Assembly (NCBI GenBank): GCA_030426955.1
Contig: JAUHXS010000003.1
Span: 248,001-312,000, forward strand
Direction: 5' to 3'
Source: Bacteroidia bacterium
Lineage (GTDB): Bacteria > Bacteroidota > Bacteroidia > Chitinophagales > JAUHXS01
Length of the DNA: 64,000 nt
The notes under the pieces were generated by a model, which was not told the origin of the DNA, made no database searches, and saw only the letters and a program-made list of their open reading frames with translations. The translations under genes and the position numbers were made by a program. Of the stretch, positions 19,172 to 27,548 are shown in pieces (positions within the stretch are counted from its first letter, which is position 1; each line of letters begins with the position of its first letter).

Positions 19172-19744
19172 TTACTTGCGAAAAAGATCAATGGCAATCA
19201 AGCGCTCCAAAGAATCTACAGAAATACTTCTTGTCTGGTTTTTTTTGAGATCGATTATAAACGCTGAGCTTTTCATATCTGGTTTTAGAGTAGCTTTATA
19301 AAGAAGCTGTTTTTTTTCGTCATTATAGATTCCAGATATGATGTATAGCTCCTTTGCATCAATAGCAGAATCTTTTACTGCATTTTCTAATTCTAGCCAA
19401 TTCTTTTTTATGGTATCATTTACGAGAATTAAATTACATTGCTCTAATGTAGCTATCAAAGCTTCTTTTGACCATCTAAAATCAGCAGAAGGAGCTAATT
19501 GTATAGTATTATTAGGCACTTGTTTATTGGTATTAAAATAACCCATGGTTTCTTTTCTAGTAAGCTGATAAGACACCCATTGATTAGATGAGTCTATGAT
19601 ACATCGGGCAAACCCTTCATATTTGTGTAGCTTTCCATTGCAATCAGGAGCACCAGTGAAATAAGCTTGATTAATGGTGCTATACAGAATAACTGTAATG
19701 ATAATAGGAATTAAAAAAAGTAGTAGTAATAACTTTCCTCTCAT
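19172..19744 (-). CDS. Membrane-anchored protein resembling an inactive NUC1 (DNA/RNA non-specific endonuclease)
   Basis: A 190-residue protein with one N-terminal membrane helix (about 5-25) and an extracytoplasmic domain. The order WVSYQLT, LAPSADFRWSKEAL, NWLELENAVKD, LYIISGIYND matches the fold landmarks of NUC1 nucleases (vsY.L, DRGHLAPAAD..WS, W..LE..V, iyvvtG). The catalytic DRGH directly before LAP is NTIQ here, and the metal-binding Asn before the W..LE helix is also missing, so nuclease activity is unlikely. Family resemblance is by eye, not by a profile search. It is probably cotranscribed with the phosphatase downstream. Confidence 0.55.
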   Translation of the reverse strand: MRGKLLLLLFLIPIIITVILYSTINQAYFTGAPDCNGKLHKYEGFARCIIDSSNQWVSYQLTRKETMGYFNTNKQVPNNTIQLAPSADFRWSKEALIATLEQCNLILVNDTIKKNWLELENAVKDSAIDAKELYIISGIYNDEKKQLLYKATLKPDMKSSAFIIDLKKNQTRSISVDSLERLIAIDLFRK

Positions 19745-19880
19745 AATAGCTCGTATAAAATACTGTACAAAAATGTTAAAAAGCTGTTAGAAACCTTGAT
19801 ATTATTAACAAAATGTTCAAAAACCAATTTCATTTTGTAATTTTAATTAGCAATCTTGTAGTTATTATAACAGTATAGCA

Positions 19881-20042
19881 ATGAACAAGTCAATTATACA
19901 ATATGCTAAAATGCGAGCTGAGCAAATCAGAAAAGAACAATTAAAGGTTCAAAGCTTGAGTTCAAGTTTTTTAAACGATGAATCCTTAAGTAGTGCTTTA
20001 GATAGCATTCTTTCTGCTGCAAATAAGCTGAAAAAGGCATAA
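19881..20042 (+). CDS. Small hypothetical protein (53 residues)
   Basis: A 53-codon ORF with ATG start and TAA stop in the gap before parC, beginning MNKSIIQYAKMRAEQ and ending ANKLKKA. It is hydrophilic and predicted helical, with basic N- and C-terminal parts around a Ser-rich middle. It is 27 bp from the parC ATG and could be its operon leader gene. Coding status is inferred from its length in a short gap, start position and sensible composition. No function recognised. Confidence 0.45.
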   Translation: MNKSIIQYAKMRAEQIRKEQLKVQSLSSSFLNDESLSSALDSILSAANKLKKA

Positions 20043-20069
20043 GTATATCAAATTTTTTCCGATCGGTTG

Positions 20070-22904
20070 ATGGAAGAGCAAGATAATTCAGGTTTAGAAG
20101 AAAATCAATCACCTAAAGAGACCAGCAACAACATTCATGCCATTCCTGTCTCTGGAATGTTTGAAAACTGGTTTTTAGACTACGCTTCGTATGTTATTTT
20201 AGAGAGAGCTGTTCCAGCTATAAATGACGGGTTAAAACCAGTTCAAAGAAGGGCTCTGCACTCCATGAAAGAGCTGGATGATGGTCGTTTTAATAAGGTT
20301 GCAAATGTCATTGGACATACGATGCAGTATCACCCCCATGGTGATGCAGCTATTGGAGACGCTATTGTTAACCTAGGTCAGAAAGATTTATTAATTGAAA
20401 CTCAGGGTAACTGGGGGGATGTAAGAACAGGAGATAGCGCGGCCGCGCCAAGATATATTGAAGCGAGATTATCCAAATTTGCATTAGAAGTAGCTTTCAA
20501 TCCTGATACAACAGAATGGCAGGTTTCCTACGATGGGAGGAAGAAAGAGCCAGTTACCTTACCGATGAAATTTCCTATGTTATTGGCACAGGGCGTAGAG
20601 GGTATTGCCGTAGGACTTTCTACTAAAATTATGCCGCATAACTTTATTGAACTATGTAAAGGCTCTATTTCGGTTTTAAAAGAAAAGTCAACCAAACTAC
20701 TGCCAGATTTTCCAACAGGTGGACTAGCAGATTTTAGTGATTATAACAGAGGTGAAAGAGGTGGGAAAATAAGAGTACGATCAAAGATAGAGGTAGTTGA
20801 CAAGAAGACTTTGGCGATTAAGTCTGTGCCTTATGGGACTACTACTACTGGTCTGATAGATAGTATTGTAAAAGCAAATGACAATGGCAAGATCAAGATT
20901 AAGCAAGTTGTTGATAATACGGCTAAAGACGTCGAGATATTTGTCCATATAGCACCTGGTATCTCTCCTGATGTGACATTGGATGCACTTTATGCTTTTA
21001 CAGATTGTGAGGTATCAATTTCTCCTAATACCTGTGTGATTGTAGATGAGAAGCCAGCATTTATGAATGTTGATGAAGTGCTCAAAATATCTACAGAAAA
21101 GACAAAAACTCTATTAAAAAGAGAGCTTGAAATTAAAAAAGCAGCACTTGAAGAGAAATGGCATTTTTCGTCATTGGAAAAGATTTTTATTGAGAACAGG
21201 ATTTATAGAGATATAGAGGAATGTGAAACCTGGGAGGCCGTTATAGAGGCTATCGATAAAGGGCTAGAGCCCCACAAGAAAAAACTTAAACGAGAAGTCA
21301 CACAAGAGGATATTGTTAGGCTTACAGAAATAAAAATCAAGCGAATTTCAAAATACGATTCCTTTAAAGCAGATGAATACATCAAAGATTTAGAAGAAAA
21401 AATTGCTGAAGTAGAGCATCACTTGAAACACTTGACAGAATTTGCAATAGCGTATTTTGAGAAATTAATAGAAAAATATGGGAAGGGTCGTGAGCGGAAG
21501 ACAGAAATAGCAACCTTTGAGACAATAAAGGCGAGTAGGGTTGCTGTATCCAATAGAAAATTATATGTTAATAGAAGAGAAGGCTTTATTGGCTATGGGC
21601 TGAAAAAAGACGAGTATGTATGTGATTGCTCGGATCTTGACTTGATTATAGCTTTTAGAAGAGATGGTAAGTTTATGGTTTCCAAAGTATCTGATAAGTC
21701 ATTCTTTGGAAAAGATATTATTCATGTAGCTGTATGGAAGAAGGGAGATGATCGTATGGTGTATAATATGATTTATGCCGATCCTAAAATGGGTAAATCA
21801 TTTGCGAAAAGATTTTCTGTTACATCAATAACGCGAGACAAAGAATATGACCTGACAACTGGAAATCCTGAAACCAAAGTGGTTTACTTTACAGCAAATC
21901 CGAATAGTGAATCAGAGGTTGTAGGTGTTACGCTTTCTCCAAGCTCAAAGGCCAAAAAGAAACAATTCGAGTACGACTTTGGGGAATTAGCAATTAAAGG
22001 AAGAGGATCTCGGGGAAATGTTATTTCCAAATATGCAATTTCAAAAGTTACAAGGAAAGAACTTGGAGAGTCTACCATCGGAGGAAGGGATATTTGGATT
22101 GATAAAACAGTAGGGAGGTTAAATACCGAGGAAAGAGGAGACTATCTAGGTAGCTTCGATACAGATGATCAAATCTTATGTATTTACAAAGATGGTTCTT
22201 ATGATTTGACAGAAGCTGACTTGGTAAATCATTACAACGTTGAGGAAATAGAAATTATCGAAAAGTTTAATCCTGAGGGGGTAATATCAGCATTATACTT
22301 AGATGGAAAGTTAAAGAAGTACTTCATTAAGCGTTTTCAAGTGGAGACGAAGACCACTGGCGAGCAATTTGTCTTTATATCAGAAGAATCTGGGTCTAAG
22401 CTTTTAAAGGTATCTACTGCAAAATATCCGATTCTGAACTTTGAGTACAATACAAAGGCGGGTGGAGATAAAAAGTCAGATGAAATTGATATGGTTGATT
22501 TTATTGACGTAAAAGGGTGGAAGGCCATGGGTAATAGACTCAAATACCATACCATGAGCAAAGTCACTTTGAGCGAAGTTGAGAAGGAAGTTGCAGGGGA
22601 GGATGGGTCGACAGGTACGTCAAACGAAGAGTCCAATGAAAAAGATCAGCCAGATCTTTTAAATAAAGATACCAAAGGAAAAGAGGAAAGCAGCAAGACT
22701 GAACGTGTATCTAAGAAAGATGATGAAGAATTAGAAGAAGACACGCCATCTAAAGAGGACTTAGAATTTGAGGCTCAGGTTAAAAAAGAGCTTGAAGAAG
22801 AAAAGAAACAAGAAAGTGAAAACACTTTAGAGTGGACGGCAGATGAAAAAGTACCTGATACAAAAGATAAACCTAAAGGAGAGCAACAACTTGGGTTGTT
22901 TTAA
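20070..22904 (+). CDS. parC: DNA topoisomerase IV subunit A
   Basis: Breakage-reunion subunit of topoisomerase IV, which unlinks daughter chromosomes. The ATG at 20070 is preferred to a TTG one codon upstream. The catalytic tyrosine is about residue 129 in AAPRYIEARLS, and the DNA-gate motif HPHGDAAIGDAIV lies at about 88-100. A beta-pinwheel C-terminal domain runs from about 490 to 830, then an acidic, lysine-rich tail of about 100 residues ends QQLGLF. Total length is 944 residues against about 750 for E. coli ParC. The Ser that anchors quinolones in many ParC proteins is Ala here. parE is not in the window. Confidence 0.93.
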   Translation: MEEQDNSGLEENQSPKETSNNIHAIPVSGMFENWFLDYASYVILERAVPAINDGLKPVQRRALHSMKELDDGRFNKVANVIGHTMQYHPHGDAAIGDAIVNLGQKDLLIETQGNWGDVRTGDSAAAPRYIEARLSKFALEVAFNPDTTEWQVSYDGRKKEPVTLPMKFPMLLAQGVEGIAVGLSTKIMPHNFIELCKGSISVLKEKSTKLLPDFPTGGLADFSDYNRGERGGKIRVRSKIEVVDKKTLAIKSVPYGTTTTGLIDSIVKANDNGKIKIKQVVDNTAKDVEIFVHIAPGISPDVTLDALYAFTDCEVSISPNTCVIVDEKPAFMNVDEVLKISTEKTKTLLKRELEIKKAALEEKWHFSSLEKIFIENRIYRDIEECETWEAVIEAIDKGLEPHKKKLKREVTQEDIVRLTEIKIKRISKYDSFKADEYIKDLEEKIAEVEHHLKHLTEFAIAYFEKLIEKYGKGRERKTEIATFETIKASRVAVSNRKLYVNRREGFIGYGLKKDEYVCDCSDLDLIIAFRRDGKFMVSKVSDKSFFGKDIIHVAVWKKGDDRMVYNMIYADPKMGKSFAKRFSVTSITRDKEYDLTTGNPETKVVYFTANPNSESEVVGVTLSPSSKAKKKQFEYDFGELAIKGRGSRGNVISKYAISKVTRKELGESTIGGRDIWIDKTVGRLNTEERGDYLGSFDTDDQILCIYKDGSYDLTEADLVNHYNVEEIEIIEKFNPEGVISALYLDGKLKKYFIKRFQVETKTTGEQFVFISEESGSKLLKVSTAKYPILNFEYNTKAGGDKKSDEIDMVDFIDVKGWKAMGNRLKYHTMSKVTLSEVEKEVAGEDGSTGTSNEESNEKDQPDLLNKDTKGKEESSKTERVSKKDDEELEEDTPSKEDLEFEAQVKKELEEEKKQESENTLEWTADEKVPDTKDKPKGEQQLGLF

Positions 22905-22945
22905 AATGCATTTTCTAAGCAGCATTCTGCTATGGGATTTCGTGG

Positions 22946-23257
22946 CTAAGCAAAGTGTTTTTTTATTTCTTTAAATAATCTTTTCTGATCTTGACGGCTA
23001 TCAAAAATTGTGATCACTAAAATTTCATCAGTTTTTACTAAGTAATAAGCTGAGTTCTGTTTGCTAATTACGAGCTTCCTAATATCTGGTCTGATCTTAC
23101 TTTGGGGGAATACTAGGGGCGATTTTTTAATTAAAGTGAGTTTCTTATTAAGTCTTTTGAGAAACTTTTCTCTACTGGCTTCTGACCAGTTAGAGTCAAT
23201 ATAGTCTAGGATTAACTCAAGCTTATATGATGCTAGTCTAGATAACTTTACTTTCAT
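22946..23257 (-). CDS. RelE/ParE-family toxin
   Basis: Toxin of a type II toxin-antitoxin pair, about 103 residues from the ATG at 23257 (MKVKLSRLASYKLELI), which overlaps the antitoxin stop as ATGA. The helical start with LILDYID, the basic KR.N.K segment and the C-terminal ITIFDSRQDQKRL fit ParE toxins. ParE proteins act on gyrase and RelE on ribosome-bound mRNA; sequence alone favours the ParE-like branch but does not settle the target. It sits between parC and citrate synthase and is translationally coupled to its antitoxin. Confidence 0.8.
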   Translation of the reverse strand: MKVKLSRLASYKLELILDYIDSNWSEASREKFLKRLNKKLTLIKKSPLVFPQSKIRPDIRKLVISKQNSAYYLVKTDEILVITIFDSRQDQKRLFKEIKKHFA

Positions 23258-23472
23258 GAAACTCTTTTGAGAATGTCTTCCCAATCTTCTGTTTGACCAT
23301 TCTCAATTTGCTTAATACCAAAGTCTATCTCCTCTTTCTCAGCTTCTGTAAGCTCTAACCAAAAGTCCTCATTTTTGCTTAAGAGAGTTTCTCTCAATTT
23401 ATTGATCAGAGCTTCATTCTCGATACCCAATATTGCTTTGATTAACTCTATTTTTGATGATTGAATATCCAT
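23254..23472 (-). CDS. Antitoxin of ParE-type toxin-antitoxin pair
   Basis: A 72-residue acidic protein upstream of the toxin and overlapping it by 4 bp. It opens MDIQSSKIELIKAIL and carries DFWLELTEAEKEEIDFGIKQIENGQTED-like C-terminal text, the pattern (D.W.EL...E...I..G...I..G) of short antitoxins paired with ParE/RelE toxins in Bacteroidota. It probably neutralises the toxin by direct binding and autoregulates the operon. Confidence 0.75.
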   Translation of the reverse strand: MDIQSSKIELIKAILGIENEALINKLRETLLSKNEDFWLELTEAEKEEIDFGIKQIENGQTEDWEDILKRVS

Positions 23473-23487
23473 ATCTCTGTTTTGTAA

Positions 23488-24819
23488 TTAATCCGTAAAA
23501 GCCGTTTCTCCTTTTTGCTCGTCAATAAAATTCTTAATCCAAGTAGATGTAGTTGATTTAGGTCGTTCAATAGGAAGACCTAATAATCTATCCCAGCAAA
23601 GGGATGCCAAGACGCCTAGTGCTCTAGAAACACCGAACAGCACTGTATAGAAATCATATTCCTTTAGACCATAGTGTAATAGTAATGCTCCAGAGTGTGC
23701 ATCGACATTTGGCCAAGGGTTTTTAACTTTTCCAGTAGCTTCTAAAATATCTGGAACCACATCATAAATATCCCATACAATATTTACCAACTCATCATCC
23801 GGCATATGCTCTTTAGCAAATTCCATTTGAGCGGTATATCGAGGATCTGTCTGCCTCAATACAGCATGACCATAGCCAGGTACTACTTTTCCAGCTGCAA
23901 GAGTTTCTCTTACATACTGTGCAATTTGCTCTTTGGTTGGTTTGCCTCCACCTAACTCTTCTTTCATAGAAAGAATCCAACGAATTACCTCTTGATTAGC
24001 CAAGCCATGTAATGGTCCTGCCAACCCATTCATTCCAGCTGCAAAAGATAGGTAAGGATCGCTTAGTGCTGAACCCACCAAGTGAGTTGTGTGGGCAGAT
24101 ACGTTGCCTCCTTCATGATCTGCATGAATGGTCATGTACAACCTCATTAATGCTTGAAATCCGTCATCATCAAACCCCATCATGTGAGCAAAGTTGGCTG
24201 CCCAATCTAAATCATTATTAGGTTCAATCTGTTGATTATTTCTATATTTTCTGTTGTAGATGTATGCTGCAATTCTAGGAAGCTTAGCAATTAAGTTCAT
24301 CACATCTTCATACATATATTCCCAAAGCTCTTTTTTATTTACTCCATCTCTGTAAGCCTTTGCAAAAACAGAGCTTCCCTGCATTGCCATTACGCCAATG
24401 CTAAACTGAGTCATTGGGTGAGTGTCCACATCTAGAGCGTCTAATGCCTTAAATACGCTATTTGAAATTTCTGCTCTTTTTCTCCACTCATCACTAATAA
24501 ACTTTACATCTTCTTCAGTAGGAAGCTCACCAACAAGCATAAGGTAAAATAGTCCTTCAGGAAGTGGTTCTGTCCCACCTGGAGCTTTAGGTAGCTTTTC
24601 TTTTAATTCAGGAATTGGATATCCTCTAAATCGAATGCCTCTTTCTGGGTCTAAGCTAGATGTTTCTGTTACTAATGCTCGTACACCTCTCATTCCTCCA
24701 TAAGCTTGGGCAATTGAAACCTTTCCAATAGTTAAATCCCCATGATCTTTGATAAATCCCCTTACTTTTTCTGCCATTGGCATGGCTTTCTCTGCAAACC
24801 TTTCTTTTAGTGTACTCAT
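23488..24819 (-). CDS. gltA: Citrate synthase, eukaryotic-type
   Basis: Condenses oxaloacetate and acetyl-CoA to citrate, the entry step of the TCA cycle. The 443-residue protein shows the catalytic His in GPLHGLANQEV, the second His in PGYGHAVLRQTDPR and the Asp in NVDAHSGALLLHYGL. Overall sequence (GLFYLMLVGELPT, RGYPIPEL) is closer to the mitochondrial/eukaryotic dimeric form than to E. coli type II GltA. The start is ATG, 32 nt after the predicted transcription start. It stands alone on the minus strand beside the toxin-antitoxin genes. Confidence 0.95.
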   Translation of the reverse strand: MSTLKERFAEKAMPMAEKVRGFIKDHGDLTIGKVSIAQAYGGMRGVRALVTETSSLDPERGIRFRGYPIPELKEKLPKAPGGTEPLPEGLFYLMLVGELPTEEDVKFISDEWRKRAEISNSVFKALDALDVDTHPMTQFSIGVMAMQGSSVFAKAYRDGVNKKELWEYMYEDVMNLIAKLPRIAAYIYNRKYRNNQQIEPNNDLDWAANFAHMMGFDDDGFQALMRLYMTIHADHEGGNVSAHTTHLVGSALSDPYLSFAAGMNGLAGPLHGLANQEVIRWILSMKEELGGGKPTKEQIAQYVRETLAAGKVVPGYGHAVLRQTDPRYTAQMEFAKEHMPDDELVNIVWDIYDVVPDILEATGKVKNPWPNVDAHSGALLLHYGLKEYDFYTVLFGVSRALGVLASLCWDRLLGLPIERPKSTTSTWIKNFIDEQKGETAFTD

Positions 24820-24857
24820 TAGACTTTATAAATTTTAAAACGTTAATCGCGGAAGTC

Positions 24858-24865
24858 CAAATATA
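24858..24865 (-). promoter_or_regulatory. Candidate -7 promoter element (TATATTTG) of citrate synthase
   Basis: A perfect TAnnTTTG match on the minus strand, 38 bp upstream of the citrate synthase ATG. A TTG lies 14 bp further upstream, shorter than the usual 17-20 bp spacing, so the -33 box is uncertain. Confidence 0.4.
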
Positions 24866-24918
24866 CTGAAAAGAAAAATCAATAAAAAGGACTCAAAAAT
24901 TAAATATTGATTAAAGCT

Positions 24919-27375
24919 TTACTTAACTAAAGCAAAATTTCCTCTAATATGATCTTCTGAGTCCTTACCAAGAAGCTTTACAACTCCTTCATATACATAA
25001 ATATCCTCAATTACTGGTTCACTTTTGAAGTATCCTTGCCATTTGGCATCTTTCTCGTTAGAAGTGAATAATAAATTTCCCCAGTAGTCATATATATTTA
25101 AGTAAGCATATTCGATATTCGTACCAATAATTCCAAAATCATCATTGAGTCCGTCACCATTAGGGCTAAATACATTAGGTATAAAGTAATAAGAGCATCC
25201 AGCATCCAATTCTACATGAAGTGTATCTGTTACAATGCACTGGTTGCTATCTTCATAGGAGACTAAATATGAGCCTTCTTGATTAGGAACTATTGCTGAT
25301 AATGAGGTATCTGTTCCTACAAATTGAATGTTAACAACTTGAAAAGTGCCAACTATATCTGTTAAGCTTACCGTATCATTAGGACATATTACATTTATAT
25401 GACTAGAGGAAATGTTGATTTTGTCAATTGCAATACTATTTGAGTTATTGAACGTATCACATTCGTCGAACTGAGCATATATTGAATTTAATGATTCGTT
25501 AATGTAAACAAAAAGACTATCCGTATCTACCACCTTTAGTAAAATTCTTGGGATAATAATACAAGTATCAGAAATGATACTTTGATTTATTATGGTATCC
25601 AATATGTTGACCCCATTCTTGCTTTTAGAGCCTAGATAAAATGACAATGAGAAGCTAGGAGATATATTTACGTTTTCTGTATTATTACATATTTCTAAGT
25701 CGATTTGAAGATCATTACAATTTCCTGTGTCATTTAGGCTGATAATATTAACTGTTGCGTCTGCAATACTGCTATAGCACTTTACCATACCATTTTGGTC
25801 ATATAAAGAGGATTGTTGTATAAAAGCATCTTGATTGACCAAGGATGGATTGGCATGCATTTGTTGCTGTGTGGGGATACTGAGATCATCATTAATATTC
25901 ACATTAAAATAATTATATTGATTCCATACAGTTCTAGTTGGTGGCCAGTTATTTAATGTAGATTTAAATGCCATAACAATTGCAGTGTCTCCTTTCTCCT
26001 TTACACTAATAATGTTGGCATGAGCATCACCATTAACATCTGCGATAACAGGATTTGCCATTAATGTCCCATTGGGACAGTAAATAGATGATAAAATATC
26101 GCCATTACTAGCATTTAATATTTTTAAAGAATCAGAACCTCTGTAAACTACCTCACATATACCATCACAATCAAAATCAAAGGCAGAAGGACTACAATAA
26201 GGACTATTCTCTATAATGGGCTTTTCCCAGGCTATAAGAAAACTATCTTGAATCGGATCATAATCTAGTAGAACCATTTGATAACTTGCAGGCGGGCCTG
26301 AAGATACTGTTGCAGATAAAACAATTTCTATTTCAGGGTCTGTATCAAAGTTAGCTAAGACAGGATGACTATATGTTACCCCACCAGGGCTTACATAAAC
26401 ATTGCCAATCAAGTTACCCGTTCTTGGATCCCAACAATACATCTTGTCGTTGCTTGTTGCAGGGACAATAGCCTGATTAACAACTATATCTAATAATCCA
26501 TCATTGTTAATATCTGCTATACTGGTAGAGCCTGTATCTCTTCCGATTGGTGCTGTTGATCTTACATTTATAGCATTGTTATCTATATCAATACCATAAA
26601 CTGTATTGCCATAAACAAGTTCTAACCCATCGCATTCTGGGCAGGTAGCACTGCTATCTAATACATCTACGGCAACTGATGCAGAGAAAATACTTGTAAA
26701 ACCAAAATGCTTAGAAGAGTTGATAATTCTTCCAGTTCTTGCATTTAATATATTTCTTCCTCCATATATTTCCACAGTATCATCATCATTGAAATTTGCG
26801 AGGTTGCATGGGATTCCAAGCCCGCCAGGAAGGGTGTCACTTCGCCACTTGAGTGTTCCGTCATGTTCATAGCAATATGCAAATAACCCTGCACCAAATA
26901 AAACCTCACCAAATCTATCATCATCTACATCACCAATTGCTAATTGATTGATATTTTGCCCAAAACTAGACCCTATTGCGAATTTATTTTCAATGTTCCC
27001 AGTTGATCCATTGATAATGACAATACTATCATACACTGGAAAAATAACCTCTGGAACTCCATCTTGATCTATATCCCCAGTTATAGTAACACGGTAAGGC
27101 ACTCCAGTTAAGTTTTTTTCATCAACAACACATGACCATAAGACTTCTAGGGGATACGTGGTATTATTGGGTTTGATGCAGGATGTATCACTATCTATAC
27201 TATAGTAAAATTGATTGCATTGATTGTTGTCCTTGCAATCAGGATCATAGCAATCAATTAATCCATCGTTATCATCATCTATGCCATTATTGCATATTTC
27301 TTGTGCTGAAGCCCAGCTAAATATTATTGGTAATGTCAAGCTAAGTAGCAGTTTTTTATAAGCGTATTCAAACAT
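24919..27375 (-). CDS. FG-GAP repeat surface protein with T9SS type B sorting domain
   Basis: Secreted protein of 818 residues. A signal peptide (about 1-24, ending SAQ) is followed by ICNNGIDDDNDGLIDCYDP, a calcium-binding-type Asp-rich motif. Residues about 60-480 contain FG-GAP/VCBS-like propeller repeats (DIDQDGVPEV, DVDDDRFGEV, DINNDGLLDI, DVNGDAHANI). A CARDB-like segment precedes the C-terminal CHU_C domain, which begins FIPNVFSPNGDGLNDDF and ends GNFALVK. Export by T9SS is inferred from that domain. It is a paralogue of the broken gene at 45777-47997 with the same order of parts. Confidence 0.9.
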   Translation of the reverse strand: MFEYAYKKLLLSLTLPIIFSWASAQEICNNGIDDDNDGLIDCYDPDCKDNNQCNQFYYSIDSDTSCIKPNNTTYPLEVLWSCVVDEKNLTGVPYRVTITGDIDQDGVPEVIFPVYDSIVIINGSTGNIENKFAIGSSFGQNINQLAIGDVDDDRFGEVLFGAGLFAYCYEHDGTLKWRSDTLPGGLGIPCNLANFNDDDTVEIYGGRNILNARTGRIINSSKHFGFTSIFSASVAVDVLDSSATCPECDGLELVYGNTVYGIDIDNNAINVRSTAPIGRDTGSTSIADINNDGLLDIVVNQAIVPATSNDKMYCWDPRTGNLIGNVYVSPGGVTYSHPVLANFDTDPEIEIVLSATVSSGPPASYQMVLLDYDPIQDSFLIAWEKPIIENSPYCSPSAFDFDCDGICEVVYRGSDSLKILNASNGDILSSIYCPNGTLMANPVIADVNGDAHANIISVKEKGDTAIVMAFKSTLNNWPPTRTVWNQYNYFNVNINDDLSIPTQQQMHANPSLVNQDAFIQQSSLYDQNGMVKCYSSIADATVNIISLNDTGNCNDLQIDLEICNNTENVNISPSFSLSFYLGSKSKNGVNILDTIINQSIISDTCIIIPRILLKVVDTDSLFVYINESLNSIYAQFDECDTFNNSNSIAIDKINISSSHINVICPNDTVSLTDIVGTFQVVNIQFVGTDTSLSAIVPNQEGSYLVSYEDSNQCIVTDTLHVELDAGCSYYFIPNVFSPNGDGLNDDFGIIGTNIEYAYLNIYDYWGNLLFTSNEKDAKWQGYFKSEPVIEDIYVYEGVVKLLGKDSEDHIRGNFALVK

Positions 27376-27548
27376 ATATTACTAATTATAGCTATTAACT
27401 AATAGATGGCTAAAAAAGAAAAAATCATAAATTACATTTCAAGTCCCATTTTTAAATAGTAATTATTTGGTTTTTAGGTGTTTGAAAAAATAAATAAGTA
27501 GGTCATTTCTTAATCAAACAGAGTTATTCAATAAGCCTTATATTTGAA

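Noticed and set aside
27539-27546. TATATTTG match just before tatD
   Set aside because: Only 3 bp from the ATG, so a start site would fall inside the gene; probably chance in AT-rich DNA.
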